Shown here in pieces: positions 24,588-32,988 of a stretch of DNA of 64,000 bases. The translations under genes were made by a program, and so were the position numbers. This DNA comes from an uncultured Collinsella sp. (GTDB taxonomy: Bacteria; Actinomycetota; Coriobacteriia; Coriobacteriales; Coriobacteriaceae): the NCBI GenBank assembly GCA_900757615.1, contig CAAEON010000003.1, forward strand, positions 1-64,000, in the 5' to 3' direction. The notes under the pieces were generated by a model, which was given only the letters and a program-made list of their open reading frames with translations, ran no database searches and was not told where the DNA came from. Within the stretch, counting starts at the first letter, position 1. Each line of letters starts with the position of its first letter.

Positions 24588-25292
24588 CTACGGGCGCGGT
24601 GGCACCAAAACATCGTAGCGGACGGCCTTGCCCGCAAGCTGATAGCTCGGCTTAACGCCGGCAAGCAGCGGCCCCTTCATCGGCCGCTTGATAACAACCT
24701 TGCGCGGGCGCGGCGCAAGGGCAGCCTCGACCAGCGCCTCCTCATCGGCACACGGCTGCTCCAAATGGTGCAAGAGCTGGAACTTCTTTTTAACCGCCGC
24801 GCTCTTGGTGCGCTCGGGAAACATTGGGTCCAGATACACCACATCGGGAGCCGCGAGCTCACCGCGATCAATCAGCTCAGCCGTATGGCGAAGGCCGGCA
24901 ATGCTGTCCTCACCCGCATGTAAGCGCATGCGCGCCACGGCAGCCGCAAGCGCCGAATCATCCGCCGCGCGATCCAAGGCATCCTGCAACAGCGCCGCGA
25001 TTACGCAATCCTGTTCATACAGATCAACGGTAAAGCCCGCGGCAGCCAGCAGCAGCGAATCCTCGCCAAAGCCTGCCGTGGCGTCAATCGCCCATGGCTG
25101 CTCGATGCCTTTTGTGCGCGCGGCCTTCACCAGCAGCTCTTGCTGCAGACGGCCCTGCTTGAGCCGTGGAAGCATGCGGGCAAAATCGGCTCGCAGCTCC
25201 ATCGAGTCATCGGTGAGCGTGAGGCCCTCGGGTGTCCTGGTTAACTCGAGCCCTGCCGCCCGAGCAACAGAAAAGGGATCGACGACGCCCAT
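24588..25292 (-). CDS. rsmJ: 16S rRNA (guanine1516-N2)-methyltransferase-like
   Basis: A 234-residue class I SAM-dependent methyltransferase of the RsmJ family. Motif I is AIDATAGFGEDSLLLAAAGF and the catalytic region is VYLDPMFPERTKSAAVKKK, nearly diagnostic for RsmJ, which methylates N2 of G1516 in helix 45 of 16S rRNA. The C-terminal KRPMKGPLL and SYQLAGKAVRYDVL complete the family pattern. The ATG at 25292 follows AAGGAG by five bases; a GTG two codons upstream overlaps that site. It is a single gene converging with the small zinc-motif protein gene. Confidence 0.92.
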   Translation of the reverse strand: MGVVDPFSVARAAGLELTRTPEGLTLTDDSMELRADFARMLPRLKQGRLQQELLVKAARTKGIEQPWAIDATAGFGEDSLLLAAAGFTVDLYEQDCVIAALLQDALDRAADDSALAAAVARMRLHAGEDSIAGLRHTAELIDRGELAAPDVVYLDPMFPERTKSAAVKKKFQLLHHLEQPCADEEALVEAALAPRPRKVVIKRPMKGPLLAGVKPSYQLAGKAVRYDVLVPPRP

Positions 25293-25355
25293 GGACACTC
25301 CTTAGCAAACAAAACGAATACATGGGCGCCATTCATGTCGGCACCCAACCGTCCG

Positions 25356-25499
25356 TTATTGTCCCACATGCGACATGGTCCACAGCATCCCAATGCAAAG
25401 CACCGCCATCAATCCCGTGCACACGGCAGCAATCACAGAATCACTCATGCGCCTTCCCAACGACCGCGGTTCACGCACTTGCCCTGTTCCGTACATCAT
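25356..25499 (-). CDS. Small single-span membrane protein (47 residues)
   Basis: A short reading frame with a very good ribosome binding site, AAGGAGGAGCC, directly ahead of the ATG at 25499. The predicted peptide has a basic N-terminal half (PRSLGRRM) and one hydrophobic segment of about 22 residues (SVIAAVCTGLMAVLCIGMLW), ending TMSHVGQ. That is the pattern of a small membrane protein. I do not recognise a family. It lies in the otherwise empty 435-base gap between rsmJ and the next plus-strand gene, 64 bases upstream of rsmJ in the same direction, so it may be co-transcribed with rsmJ. Nothing else is seen in the gap. Confidence 0.55.
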   Translation of the reverse strand: MMYGTGQVREPRSLGRRMSDSVIAAVCTGLMAVLCIGMLWTMSHVGQ

Positions 25500-25727
25500 G
25501 GCTCCTCCTTAGACCAACTCCTTGTCACAACCTCATCATCCCAGCGCCGCACATGGGCTGCCATCGATTTGCCTTACGTCCAGCTTTCCTTTTTGAAAGA
25601 TTGGGGAGCGCAGGCTCAAAGCGCTTTCAGGCGCATGCATCGCCGCGTTGAACTACAATGTGCTTCACCATATATGCCGCAACCTGGGCGCGATAGATTC
25701 ACCGCGCCCGCATCGAAAGGACCAGTT

Positions 25728-26129
25728 ATGAGCGCCGCTCGCAAGACACTCAAAATCCTTGCCCTGATTTATTTTGTTCTGGGCATCGCCAGTCTCATCA
25801 TGGGAATCGCCGGCATCGCGACCGGCAAGTTCGAGTCCACCTACGGGCCGAACGCCATGCTCGCCACGGTCGTGCTTGTCGCCAAGGGCCTCATCGATCT
25901 CGCCGCGGGCGTTGCGGGCATCAAGGGTGCCAACAAACCTTCTCAGGTAGACGGCGCGTTTAAGCTCGGTATTGTTGCCGCGGTCGCCACGCTTGCCAAG
26001 GCGGTGCTCACGCTTCCCGCGCTCGGCGGCAGCGCCGTCAACATCGGCGCCTTTGTCCTCGTGGTGTACGACCTGTTCTTTGTTCAGCAGGCACACGACG
26101 TTAAGGCCGAAAACAAGGACCGCCTGTAA
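25728..26129 (+). CDS. Small four-span membrane protein, unknown function
   Basis: A 133-residue hydrophobic protein. Four membrane segments can be drawn: about residues 8-28, 42-65, 78-100 and 103-120, with short polar links and a charged C-terminal tail (HDVKAENKDRL). The Gly/Ala-rich helices with regularly spaced glycines (GIASLIMGIAGIATG) suggest close helix packing. I do not recognise a named family, although comparable small proteins are common in Coriobacteriia. The start follows AAAGGA; longer frames upstream lack a site. A terminator follows 38 bases after the stop codon. Confidence 0.7.
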   Translation: MSAARKTLKILALIYFVLGIASLIMGIAGIATGKFESTYGPNAMLATVVLVAKGLIDLAAGVAGIKGANKPSQVDGAFKLGIVAAVATLAKAVLTLPALGGSAVNIGAFVLVVYDLFFVQQAHDVKAENKDRL

Positions 26130-26166
26130 GCGCTCACTTCTCATAGCCTCTGCAGCCAAGTAACTA

Positions 26167-26205
26167 AAAGGGCCGATCGCGCATCTCCGCGGTCGGCCCT
26201 TTACG
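26167..26205 (+). terminator. Intrinsic terminator after the four-span membrane protein
   Basis: Ten-bp stem (AAAGGGCCGA at 26167-26176 with its complement at 26193-26202), extended inwards by imperfect pairs, then a short T-containing tail. It separates convergent genes. Confidence 0.8.
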
Positions 26206-26219
26206 TTTGCCCAGATAAA

Positions 26220-26254
26220 ACCTGCCAAAATAAACCTGTCCCTATTTGGTAGGT
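26220..26254. repeat. Imperfect palindrome against the rlmA stop codon
   Basis: ACCTGCCAAAATA (26220-26232) and TATTTGGTAGGT (26243-26254) form an imperfect inverted repeat around AACCTGTCCC. It ends one base before the stop codon of the minus-strand rlmA gene. Position and the GGGACAGG core resemble the A and B palindromes elsewhere in the window. Confidence 0.6.
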
Positions 26255-26255
26255 G

Positions 26256-27071
26256 TTAGCCGTGGCGGTACTCGGCGATGATGAAGTCGATGTCGGTTTG
26301 AAGGGTGTCCAGGTTTGCCAGGCGCTCTTTGTCGGCAGGGCGTGTGCGGTAGTAGTACGGCGTCATCTGGAACACCGCCTCGATGTCGGCCTGGGTCTGA
26401 AGCGTAATATTCGCAGATACCCGCTGCGTGCCGACCAACTTAAGATCCGTAGTCTTCGGCAGCTTCTCATCGTTAAGGTACGGCGTGTCGTAGAGCACCT
26501 CTTTGAGCCCAAACAGATGACGCGCGCCCGGCACCACGGTATAGAGCGAGCCTTCGGATGCCAGCACGCGGGCAAATTCGCGCTCGTTAAAGGGAGCAAA
26601 AAGCTCGGTCACCATATCGAAGGCGCCATCGGCCACGGGGATATCCTTCATGTTGGCCACGAAGTAGGTTGCATCGCCGCGCTTGGCAGCAAGGCGCACC
26701 ATCTCTTTGCCCAGGTCGAAACCGTAAGCATCCGCGCCCGGTACCGCGCCCATGGCACTCGTGTAATAGCCCTCGCCGCAGCAAATATCGAGCAGCGTCA
26801 TGGGGCAGTTCGTAGACGCGGCACGCTCAGACGCCCGCTCGCGTACCAGCTCAACCATCGCATCGCGCAACGGCGCATAGTAGCCGCGATTCAGAAAGTC
26901 ACGACGGTTGCGCGCCTGCGACTTGGGATCGCCCATGGAGTCGCCGCTCTTGGACGAGCGCAGAAGATACAGATAACCCTCGCGCGCACGGTCAAACCGG
27001 TGTCCGCCCGCGCATGCAGCACCGCGTTCGTCGTCCACCAACGGCTCATGGCAAACGGGACACAACAACAT
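26256..27071 (-). CDS. rlmA: 23S rRNA (guanine-N1)-methyltransferase RlmA
   Basis: A 271-residue rRNA methyltransferase of the RlmA family, which methylates N1 of G745/G748 in helix 35 of 23S rRNA. The N-terminal zinc knuckle (CPVC ... CAGGHRFD) is followed by REGYLYLL, SKSGDSMGDPKSQARNRRDFLNRGYY, a combination typical of RlmA, then the SAM motif LLDICCGEGYYT. Start follows AAGGAG. It is flanked by palindromic repeats on both sides (26220 and 27128). Which of the two guanines is modified cannot be told from sequence alone, and the TlrB type confers macrolide tolerance. Confidence 0.9.
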   Translation of the reverse strand: MLLCPVCHEPLVDDERGAACAGGHRFDRAREGYLYLLRSSKSGDSMGDPKSQARNRRDFLNRGYYAPLRDAMVELVRERASERAASTNCPMTLLDICCGEGYYTSAMGAVPGADAYGFDLGKEMVRLAAKRGDATYFVANMKDIPVADGAFDMVTELFAPFNEREFARVLASEGSLYTVVPGARHLFGLKEVLYDTPYLNDEKLPKTTDLKLVGTQRVSANITLQTQADIEAVFQMTPYYYRTRPADKERLANLDTLQTDIDFIIAEYRHG

Positions 27072-27127
27072 GGCAACTCCTTAGCGCGAACAACACAACG
27101 CCCACCATTGTCGCACGCCTTCCCCAC

Positions 27128-27215
27128 CTAGTCATTGGGGACGTTCTTGAATGACTAGTTAGAAGAGATAAGGAGTGTCCCCAGCTGCCGGCAGAAAAGG
27201 AACGTCCCTAAGTGC
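27128..27215. repeat. Palindromic repeat, family B, copy 1
   Basis: CTAGTCATT (27128-27136) and AATGACTAG (27150-27158) enclose GGGGACGTTCTTG; a second palindrome, CTGCCGGCAG at 27185-27194, is flanked by GTCCCC and GGAACGTCCC. It lies between the divergent rlmA and MATE genes. Parts of it (GGGGACGTTC, ACGTCCC, TGCCGGCA) recur at 39437 and 49630. Confidence 0.8.
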
Positions 27216-27287
27216 CGACTGGTTGCATTAGGAGTATCATCGTCTGCGCAAATAAGCACAAAAAAGCATATTAGAGATTGAGAGCGT

Positions 27288-28670
27288 ATGGCTGATACCG
27301 CATCTAAGCACATCGACATGACCACCGGCTCGCTGTGGCGCAATATTCCCCTGTTCGCCTTCCCCGTGGCCGCCACGAGCATCTTGGAGCAGCTATCGAA
27401 CCTCATCGCCACCGTCATCATCGGTAATTTCTCGGGCGACCAGGGAACCCTCGCCATGGCGGCGGTCGGCTCCAATGTTCCGCTTACCAGCCTTATGCTC
27501 AACCTGTTTATCGGTATGTCACTTGGCTCCAACGTGGTCATTGCCAACGCTATCGGCCGCAACGATCAGAACATGGTCAAACGCGCCGTCCATACCTCGA
27601 TTTTAATGGCGCTCGTGGGCTTTGTCGTCATCGCTCTGGGCGAGATCTTTGCCGAGCCTATGCTCGCTGCACTCAACGTGCCTGCCGAGACCATGCCGCT
27701 CGCTTCGCTCTACCTGCGCGTCTTTTTGCTCAGCATGCCCTCGATCTTGCTCTACAACTTTGAGGCCGCGATCTTCCGCTCCGTCGGCATCACCCGCATG
27801 CCGCTGCAGGCGCTTGCCGTGTCCACCGTCCTCAACATTGGCCTGGACCTCGTCTTTGTCCCCGTACTCCACTGGGGCGTCGCGGGCGTCGCCATCGCCA
27901 CCGCCATCGCCTACACCGTCAGCGCCGCTACGCTCTTTATCCGCCTGCTCAAGACCGACTCCGTCGTCCGAGTCACCCCACGCGACTTAGGCTTAGACCC
28001 CGTCGCCCTCAAGCGCATCGTCAAGATCGGCCTGCCCGCCGGCATCCAAAGCGCCGTCTTTGCCGTCGCCAACATTATCATCCAGTCTGCCATCAACAGC
28101 CTGGGCACCGAGGTCATGGCGGCATCGAGCGCCGCCATGAGTCTGGAGTACGTGTGCTACAACCTGCTCAACAGCTTTAGCCAGGCTTGCACCACCTTTG
28201 TGGGACAAAACCACGGCGCTCGCCAGATCGACCGCTGCACCAAAACGCTCAAGGTCTGCCTGGTCGAAGGCGGTATTGTTGCACTCACCACCATCGTTGT
28301 CATCGTCGGCATGGGACGCGAAATCTTGTCGCTGTTCAACAGCGATCCCAACATCGTCTCAATTGGCTATATCCGCGTGTGCTCAATCTTCCCGGCGTAC
28401 GCCTTTAGCATGTTCTACGAAAACATGTCTGGCTACCTGCGCGGCTTTGGCATCTCGCTCATGCCCGCCCTCATCACCATGATCTGCGTCTGCGGCATCC
28501 GCTTCTATTGGGTGTTCTGCGTGTTCCCGCACTTCCGCACCTTTGCGAACATCATGATGGTCTACCCCATCAGCCTGGGCACCACGGCGTTTTTTATGGT
28601 CGTAGCGGTATTGCTCTGCCACCCAGCACACACCTATCGCGCCGCCCAAGCCAAAGCGACAGCCCGCTAA
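27288..28670 (+). CDS. MATE-family multidrug efflux protein
   Basis: A 460-residue polytopic membrane protein with about 12 segments in two similar halves. The first half contains SILEQLSNLIATVIIGNFSG and FIGMSLGSNVVIANAIGR; the second contains LPAGIQSAVFAVANIIIQSAIN and FSQACTTFVGQNHGARQ, the standard internal repeat of the MATE family. It would export cationic drugs or metabolites in exchange for Na+ or H+. The ATG is preceded by a weak site (GAGAG). The gene is flanked by palindromic repeats upstream and converges with a LysR gene that belongs to the next divergent pair. Confidence 0.92.
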   Translation: MADTASKHIDMTTGSLWRNIPLFAFPVAATSILEQLSNLIATVIIGNFSGDQGTLAMAAVGSNVPLTSLMLNLFIGMSLGSNVVIANAIGRNDQNMVKRAVHTSILMALVGFVVIALGEIFAEPMLAALNVPAETMPLASLYLRVFLLSMPSILLYNFEAAIFRSVGITRMPLQALAVSTVLNIGLDLVFVPVLHWGVAGVAIATAIAYTVSAATLFIRLLKTDSVVRVTPRDLGLDPVALKRIVKIGLPAGIQSAVFAVANIIIQSAINSLGTEVMAASSAAMSLEYVCYNLLNSFSQACTTFVGQNHGARQIDRCTKTLKVCLVEGGIVALTTIVVIVGMGREILSLFNSDPNIVSIGYIRVCSIFPAYAFSMFYENMSGYLRGFGISLMPALITMICVCGIRFYWVFCVFPHFRTFANIMMVYPISLGTTAFFMVVAVLLCHPAHTYRAAQAKATAR

Positions 28671-28697
28671 ACACCGCATTCAACGCCACGCCAGTCA

Positions 28698-29564
28698 TTA
28701 ATTGACAATATGCGAGCTCATGTAGTCGATAAAGCGCCTCGTGGCGATAGGCATGGTATCCCAGCTGCGCCAGGCCGCCACCACGTCCCGCGAAGGAGCG
28801 TGCACGATGGGACGTACGTGAATATCGGCCCGCATGCCCTCGACGGTACGGCGATAGAGCATGCTCACGCCTAGGCCCTCCTCCACCATCGCCATGATGG
28901 TGTAGTCGTCGGTGACCTCGCTCGTCACATGCGGCGACAGCCCGTGCGCCGCAAATGCATCGAGCACCAGGCTCTGCTCGCCCTCATCCAGCAGCACAAA
29001 CGGCTCGGACGCCAGGTCGGCGAGCGTAACCTTTTCCTTTGCCGTCAGCGAATGCGCGGTCGGCAACAATGCCACCAACTCGTCGTGATAGACTACGCGC
29101 TTCTCGAGCCCTGCGGTAAACCCACGTGCCGTAAAGCAAAAGTCAACCACGCCATCGTGCACCCACTGGGCGTTGCGCGTGTAATCACCCTGCTTGAGGG
29201 TAAAGCGTACGCCAGGATGCAGAGCCCCAAAGTCGCGAATCACGCGCGGCAACACGGTACGACTCACGTTGGTAAACGTCGCAATGCGAATGTCGGTCGA
29301 TGAAAGCCCCAACAACTCCTGACGCTTACCCTCAAGCTCGGCCTCGGCCGTTACGATCTGGCGCAGATACGGCAGATACTGTTTGCCGTCGCGCGTAAGC
29401 GAAACGCCCTGCTTGCCGCGCTCGATAATCGTGGTGCCCAGCTCGCGCTCGAGTGCCTTGACGGCCTGACTCACCGCGCTTTGCGTATAGCCCAACTCGT
29501 CGGCCGCACGTTTCAGGCTGCCGCAATCGACCACCATACATACAATCTGATACCGCGATGCCAT
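28698..29564 (-). CDS. LysR-family regulator, divergent from a DMT exporter
   Basis: A 288-residue LysR protein. The N-terminal helix-turn-helix has CGSLKRAADELGYTQSAVSQAV followed by LERELGTTIIERG; the effector domain follows from about residue 90. It is divergently placed to the EamA exporter with 159 bases between the start codons, the classical layout in which a LysR protein controls its neighbour and itself. An inverted repeat of LysR-box geometry lies in that gap. The effector is not known. Confidence 0.92.
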   Translation of the reverse strand: MASRYQIVCMVVDCGSLKRAADELGYTQSAVSQAVKALERELGTTIIERGKQGVSLTRDGKQYLPYLRQIVTAEAELEGKRQELLGLSSTDIRIATFTNVSRTVLPRVIRDFGALHPGVRFTLKQGDYTRNAQWVHDGVVDFCFTARGFTAGLEKRVVYHDELVALLPTAHSLTAKEKVTLADLASEPFVLLDEGEQSLVLDAFAAHGLSPHVTSEVTDDYTIMAMVEEGLGVSMLYRRTVEGMRADIHVRPIVHAPSRDVVAAWRSWDTMPIATRRFIDYMSSHIVN

Positions 29565-29623
29565 CGTGCCCCCATATCAAGATAGCCATAAAACGTTTTG
29601 CCAGGGCTTTTTCTGCCAACATT

Positions 29624-29642
29624 AGTATTTCTTAATCATACT
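29624..29642. promoter_or_regulatory. Putative LysR operator
   Basis: AGTAT (29624-29628), 9 bases, ATACT (29638-29642): a perfect inverted repeat in an AT-rich stretch, 60 bases from the LysR start codon and 82 from the exporter start codon. The geometry contains a T-N11-A core. Binding is inferred. Confidence 0.55.
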
Positions 29643-29723
29643 GAAGATACATTCGCTTTACTACATCCATATCTGGGAGCAGAATCCTTTTTGCGAAACC
29701 GTTCTGTAACAAAAAGGAGTCCC

Positions 29724-30626
29724 ATGGATCGCAAAAAAGCAATCGCGCTCTCATTTTCCGTTCCCGTCGCATGGGGCTTTTCGTACCCCCTCATGAAGAT
29801 CGGCATGGACAGCATGAACGCCACGAGTATCGTTGCGCTGCGCTGCATCATTGCCTTTGTGGCCTGCCTACTGCTCTTCCACAAGCGCGCTTTCCGCATC
29901 AACCGCGACCTGATGGTCCGCGCCGCCATCATCGGCGCCATCATGGCAACCGAGCTTACCTGCATGTGCCTGGGCTCCAGCCTCACCTCGGCCTCCACCG
30001 CCGGCTTTTTGCAGAGCCTGACGGTCGTGATCGTGCCGTTTGCCAACGCGGCTCTGCTGCGTCGCGCCCCCGAGCGCAAGGTGCTCATCGGCACCGCCAT
30101 CGTCACCTGCGGCATGCTCTTGCTCTCAGGTGCCGACTTTACCAGCCTGAATCCCGGCGCAATCATCATGCTGCTCTCGGCCTTTATCTATGCCAGCCAC
30201 ATTATCGTGGCCAAGCGCTTTGTCGAAGAAGTCGATCCGCTGGCCCTGGGCGTTTGGCAGCTGGGCTTCGGCGGCCTGTTCTCGGGTATCGCCGCGTTCA
30301 CCTTTGGCGGATTCACGCTTCCCAGCACGCCGAACGAGATCGTCGTTGTCGTTGCGCTCGCACTCATCTGCTCCGCCTACGGCTTTATCACCCAGACGCT
30401 CGTGCAGCCCCACGTCCCTGCCGAGACCACCGGCTTCGCCTTCTCGCTCGAGCCGGTCTGCTCCGCCGTCTCCTCGTTCTTCCTGGTCGGCGAGGTTCTG
30501 AGCCCCATCGCCTTCTTTGGCGCCGCCCTCATCCTCACCGGCGTCATGGTGGCAACCGTCGAGCTTCCGCGCCTTCGCGCACATGGACAGGCTCACATGG
30601 CAGGAGCGCCCGAGCATGTCTCGTAG
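29724..30626 (+). CDS. EamA/DMT-family exporter
   Basis: A 300-residue membrane protein with ten predicted segments in two EamA repeats. The first repeat starts at ALSFSVPVAWGFSYPLMKIGMDSMN and the second at GAIIMLLSAFIYASHIIVAKRF; the late EPVCSAVSSFFLVGEVLS is a hallmark of the family. These carriers export amino acids, purines or other metabolites. The start at 29724 follows AAAAGGAG; the frame is open for 42 codons upstream without a site. Probably controlled by the divergent LysR regulator. Confidence 0.92.
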   Translation: MDRKKAIALSFSVPVAWGFSYPLMKIGMDSMNATSIVALRCIIAFVACLLLFHKRAFRINRDLMVRAAIIGAIMATELTCMCLGSSLTSASTAGFLQSLTVVIVPFANAALLRRAPERKVLIGTAIVTCGMLLLSGADFTSLNPGAIIMLLSAFIYASHIIVAKRFVEEVDPLALGVWQLGFGGLFSGIAAFTFGGFTLPSTPNEIVVVVALALICSAYGFITQTLVQPHVPAETTGFAFSLEPVCSAVSSFFLVGEVLSPIAFFGAALILTGVMVATVELPRLRAHGQAHMAGAPEHVS

Positions 30627-30714
30627 ACCCCGCTCTTCATACAGCCGCGTCATAAAGGCAACCGGTGCGCCTTTACAATAGATGCCAACAGAGCATCTGC
30701 CATAAAGGAGCCCC

Positions 30715-31440
30715 ATGGACACCGCAACTCGCGACCGCAACATAGCAACTTGGTTGGGCGATGCGCCGCAGCCGGTATGTGACACGACGAACCAGCTGCT
30801 CGAGCGCATCGCTCTTTTGCGTGCCGAGCAGACCATCTACCCGGCACAAGACGACATCCTCAATGCCCTCGCCTACACGCCGGCCGACAAGGTCAAGGTT
30901 GTCATCTTGGGTCAAGACCCTTATCACGGACCCAACCAGGCCATGGGGCTGTCGTTCTCGGTCCCCGCGACGCAAACCAAGTTGCCGCCAAGCCTGCGCA
31001 ACATCTACAAGGAACTCAATGCCGATCTGGACTGCCCCATTCCCGCCACGGGAGACCTAACCCCATGGGCACAACAGGGCGTCCTGCTTCTCAACACCAC
31101 GCTCACCGTGCGCGAGCACGCCGCGAACTCGCACGCCAAGCTGGGCTGGAGCACCCTGACCGACTACATTATCGAACGCTGCTGTCAGCTGCCCCAACCG
31201 GTAGTCTTTTTGGCATGGGGCCGCTTTGCCCAGCAGATGGTCGAAGGCAAGCTCGTCGCAACTGGCGCGGGCAAGGCAACCGACAAGTTCTGCCTGGCCT
31301 CTACGCATCCCTCGCCGCTTTCGGCCAACCGTGCCACGGCAGAACTCCCTGCTTTTATGGGGTCGCGCCCCTTCTCCGCTGCCAATCGGCTACTCGAACA
31401 GCACGGCTCGACCCCCGTCAACTGGACTTGCCTCGGCTAA
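30715..31440 (+). CDS. ung: Uracil-DNA glycosylase, family 1
   Basis: A 241-residue Ung that excises uracil from DNA as the first step of base excision repair. The water-activating loop GQDPYHG carries catalytic Asp68, PPSLRNIYKEL is the DNA-compressing Pro/Ser loop, LLLNTTLTV is the uracil-binding strand and HPSPLSAN is the minor-groove intercalation loop with catalytic His. All active-site segments are intact. The ATG follows AAAGGAG. A terminator follows, and the gene is alone. Confidence 0.97.
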   Translation: MDTATRDRNIATWLGDAPQPVCDTTNQLLERIALLRAEQTIYPAQDDILNALAYTPADKVKVVILGQDPYHGPNQAMGLSFSVPATQTKLPPSLRNIYKELNADLDCPIPATGDLTPWAQQGVLLLNTTLTVREHAANSHAKLGWSTLTDYIIERCCQLPQPVVFLAWGRFAQQMVEGKLVATGAGKATDKFCLASTHPSPLSANRATAELPAFMGSRPFSAANRLLEQHGSTPVNWTCLG

Positions 31441-31455
31441 AAATCGATACATCAA

Positions 31456-31489
31456 AAACGCGCCCGACGGCTTTCCGCCGGGCGCGTTT
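31456..31489. terminator. Bidirectional terminator between ung and the SDR gene
   Basis: AAACGCGCCC (31456-31465) pairs perfectly with 31480-31489; an inner GACGG/CCG region extends it. A-rich and T-rich flanks on the two sides fit use on both strands between convergent genes. Confidence 0.85.
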
Positions 31490-31490
31490 C

Positions 31491-32171
31491 CTATTCGGGC
31501 CAAATAAATTGTGTGCGGCCGGCCTCGCCGCCATCGATCAGCAGGCTCTGCCCGGTCATAAACCGGTTGGTCACGCCCACAAAGTAGATCCACTCGGCGA
31601 TCTCTTGGGCGGTGGCCCAGCGCTTAAGCGGCGTGAGCTCCATAATCTGGTTCCACAGGTGTTCGTCTTCCATCACGCAACGGTTGAGCGGCGTGACAAC
31701 GCCGCCCGGGTCCACACTGTTGGCGATGGCCTGCGGTGCCAGGCGGTTTGCAAGGTTTTTGGCGTAGGCGATAACGCCACCCTTGCTGGCGGCATAGGCG
31801 GGAAACTCCGATCCCGTATGCCCGCTCGCCGACCCCACATTGACCACGGATTTGATAGCCGGCGCCGGCTTGGCGGCAAGCCCCTCCCCCACAAAGGCGT
31901 AGCGCTCGGTCACGTTGATGGTGCCACACAGGTTGGCAGCGATGTCATCGGCCGAATCCTGCGTACCGGCAACGTTCACGATTACCTGAGGCTCAAGGTC
32001 GCCTGGAAACGAGTCAGGCTCGCGGACATCAACGATCAGATGGCGGTAGCGCTCGTGTTCGATCGCCGCCGGCAGCAGATCAAAGCCCACGACCTCGTGG
32101 CCCTCGTCCAAAAAGCGCTGCACGCACGCGGCTCCGATACCGCCCGAAGCGCCCGTGATCAAAACCCGCAT
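31491..32171 (-). CDS. Short-chain dehydrogenase/reductase
   Basis: A 226-residue SDR. The cofactor motif is TGASGGIG at the N terminus, the NAG motif appears as NVAG, the catalytic Ser lies in NVGSASG and the YxxxK pair in YAASK, so the enzyme should be active. The short length and the DPGGVVTPL segment recall compact 3-alpha-hydroxysteroid dehydrogenase-like SDRs, but substrate is not predictable. The ATG follows AAGGAG. It starts 9 bases after the VUT transporter, so both are likely transcribed from the promoter behind the preQ1-like element. An involvement in deazapurine or sterol chemistry is only suggested by these two observations. Confidence 0.88.
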   Translation of the reverse strand: MRVLITGASGGIGAACVQRFLDEGHEVVGFDLLPAAIEHERYRHLIVDVREPDSFPGDLEPQVIVNVAGTQDSADDIAANLCGTINVTERYAFVGEGLAAKPAPAIKSVVNVGSASGHTGSEFPAYAASKGGVIAYAKNLANRLAPQAIANSVDPGGVVTPLNRCVMEDEHLWNQIMELTPLKRWATAQEIAEWIYFVGVTNRFMTGQSLLIDGGEAGRTQFIWPE

Positions 32172-32180
32172 ACTTGCTCC

Positions 32181-32903
32181 TTAGGCGGTTGCGTGGCGCT
32201 CGAGGTACTCGGCGCCCACATTCTCACGCTCCCAGCCACGCACGACCTTGTAGCCCACGGGGCTCAGGAAAACCTCGCACAGCAGCTCGGCAACAGCGCC
32301 GGTCAGCGAGCACATAAGGACCTGCACCCAAGTCCAGCCAAAGAACGTGTGGCTCACCACAATGGCAAAGACCAGGTTATCGATAAACTGGCCAACACCC
32401 GTAGACACATAGGAGCGGAAGGCAAAGCTCGCAAAGTTATTCTTTTTGAGCATACGGCCGAGCGACTGGTTGAGCGTGGAGTTAACCACGGCAGAAACGA
32501 GCATTGCCAGCGAAGAGCCAAGCACCACGTACCAGGTGCCGCCGATGGTGGCGTTAAGGGCAGTGTTGACCTCGATCATACCCGTGTCGTAGTAGGCGCC
32601 CCACATGCCGGGCGTGAGCGAGCATGCCCAAAAGCACAGGCTCACAGCCAGGTTGACCAGCAGCGCGAGGATAGAGATTTTGATGGATGCCTTGGCGCCA
32701 AAGCGCTTGCAGATCATGTCCTGGCACAAAAACGAAACCCAGCTCACCACAAAGCCGCAATCGAGTGCCAGATACGGCAGGCTGATGAGCTCTTTGTTGG
32801 CCAGCAGGTTCATCATGATGACGCTCACGAAAAACAGCGAAACCGTTGCCGCGGGAATGCTCCGCAACAGGACCTTATAGTCCTCCATGACCTTCTTGAT
32901 CAT
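32181..32903 (-). CDS. VUT-family (YhhQ/QueT-like) transporter
   Basis: A 240-residue membrane protein of the vitamin uptake transporter family with six predicted segments. The N-terminal IPAATVSLFFVSVIMMNLLANK and the central segment with FVSWVSFLCQDMICKRFGAK match the YhhQ/VUT pattern, in which such proteins bring in queuosine precursors such as preQ0 or preQ1. The ATG follows AAAGGAG. A pseudoknot-like leader sits immediately upstream. That pairing of gene and leader strongly supports a role in queuosine precursor uptake, although the sequence alone does not prove the substrate. Confidence 0.88.
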   Translation of the reverse strand: MIKKVMEDYKVLLRSIPAATVSLFFVSVIMMNLLANKELISLPYLALDCGFVVSWVSFLCQDMICKRFGAKASIKISILALLVNLAVSLCFWACSLTPGMWGAYYDTGMIEVNTALNATIGGTWYVVLGSSLAMLVSAVVNSTLNQSLGRMLKKNNFASFAFRSYVSTGVGQFIDNLVFAIVVSHTFFGWTWVQVLMCSLTGAVAELLCEVFLSPVGYKVVRGWERENVGAEYLERHATA

Positions 32904-32914
32904 TGTGTACTCCT

Positions 32915-32959
32915 TTGGTTTTAGGTTTAACGAGCAGGATATCGGACCCGAACTGCTCG
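32915..32959 (-). promoter_or_regulatory. Putative preQ1-I riboswitch
   Basis: On the minus strand CGAGCAG (from 32959) pairs with CTGCTCG (32937-32931) around a 15-base loop that begins TTC and ends in C, as in preQ1-I aptamers. The loop contains GGGT and the A-rich tail (TTAAACC, TAAAACC) can pair with it to form the H-type pseudoknot. The tail runs into the AAAGGAG of the VUT gene, so ligand binding would hide the ribosome binding site. The class fits the gene. The tail departs from the usual AAAAAACTA consensus, which lowers confidence. Confidence 0.6.
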
Positions 32960-32988
32960 GACGCCCCGGTCTTGAGACGACGGTGGGT

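Noticed and set aside
31065..32924. A 619-codon open frame on the plus strand
   Set aside because: It crosses the 3' part of ung and runs antisense to the SDR and VUT genes. It spans two terminators and a riboswitch, so it cannot be one real gene.
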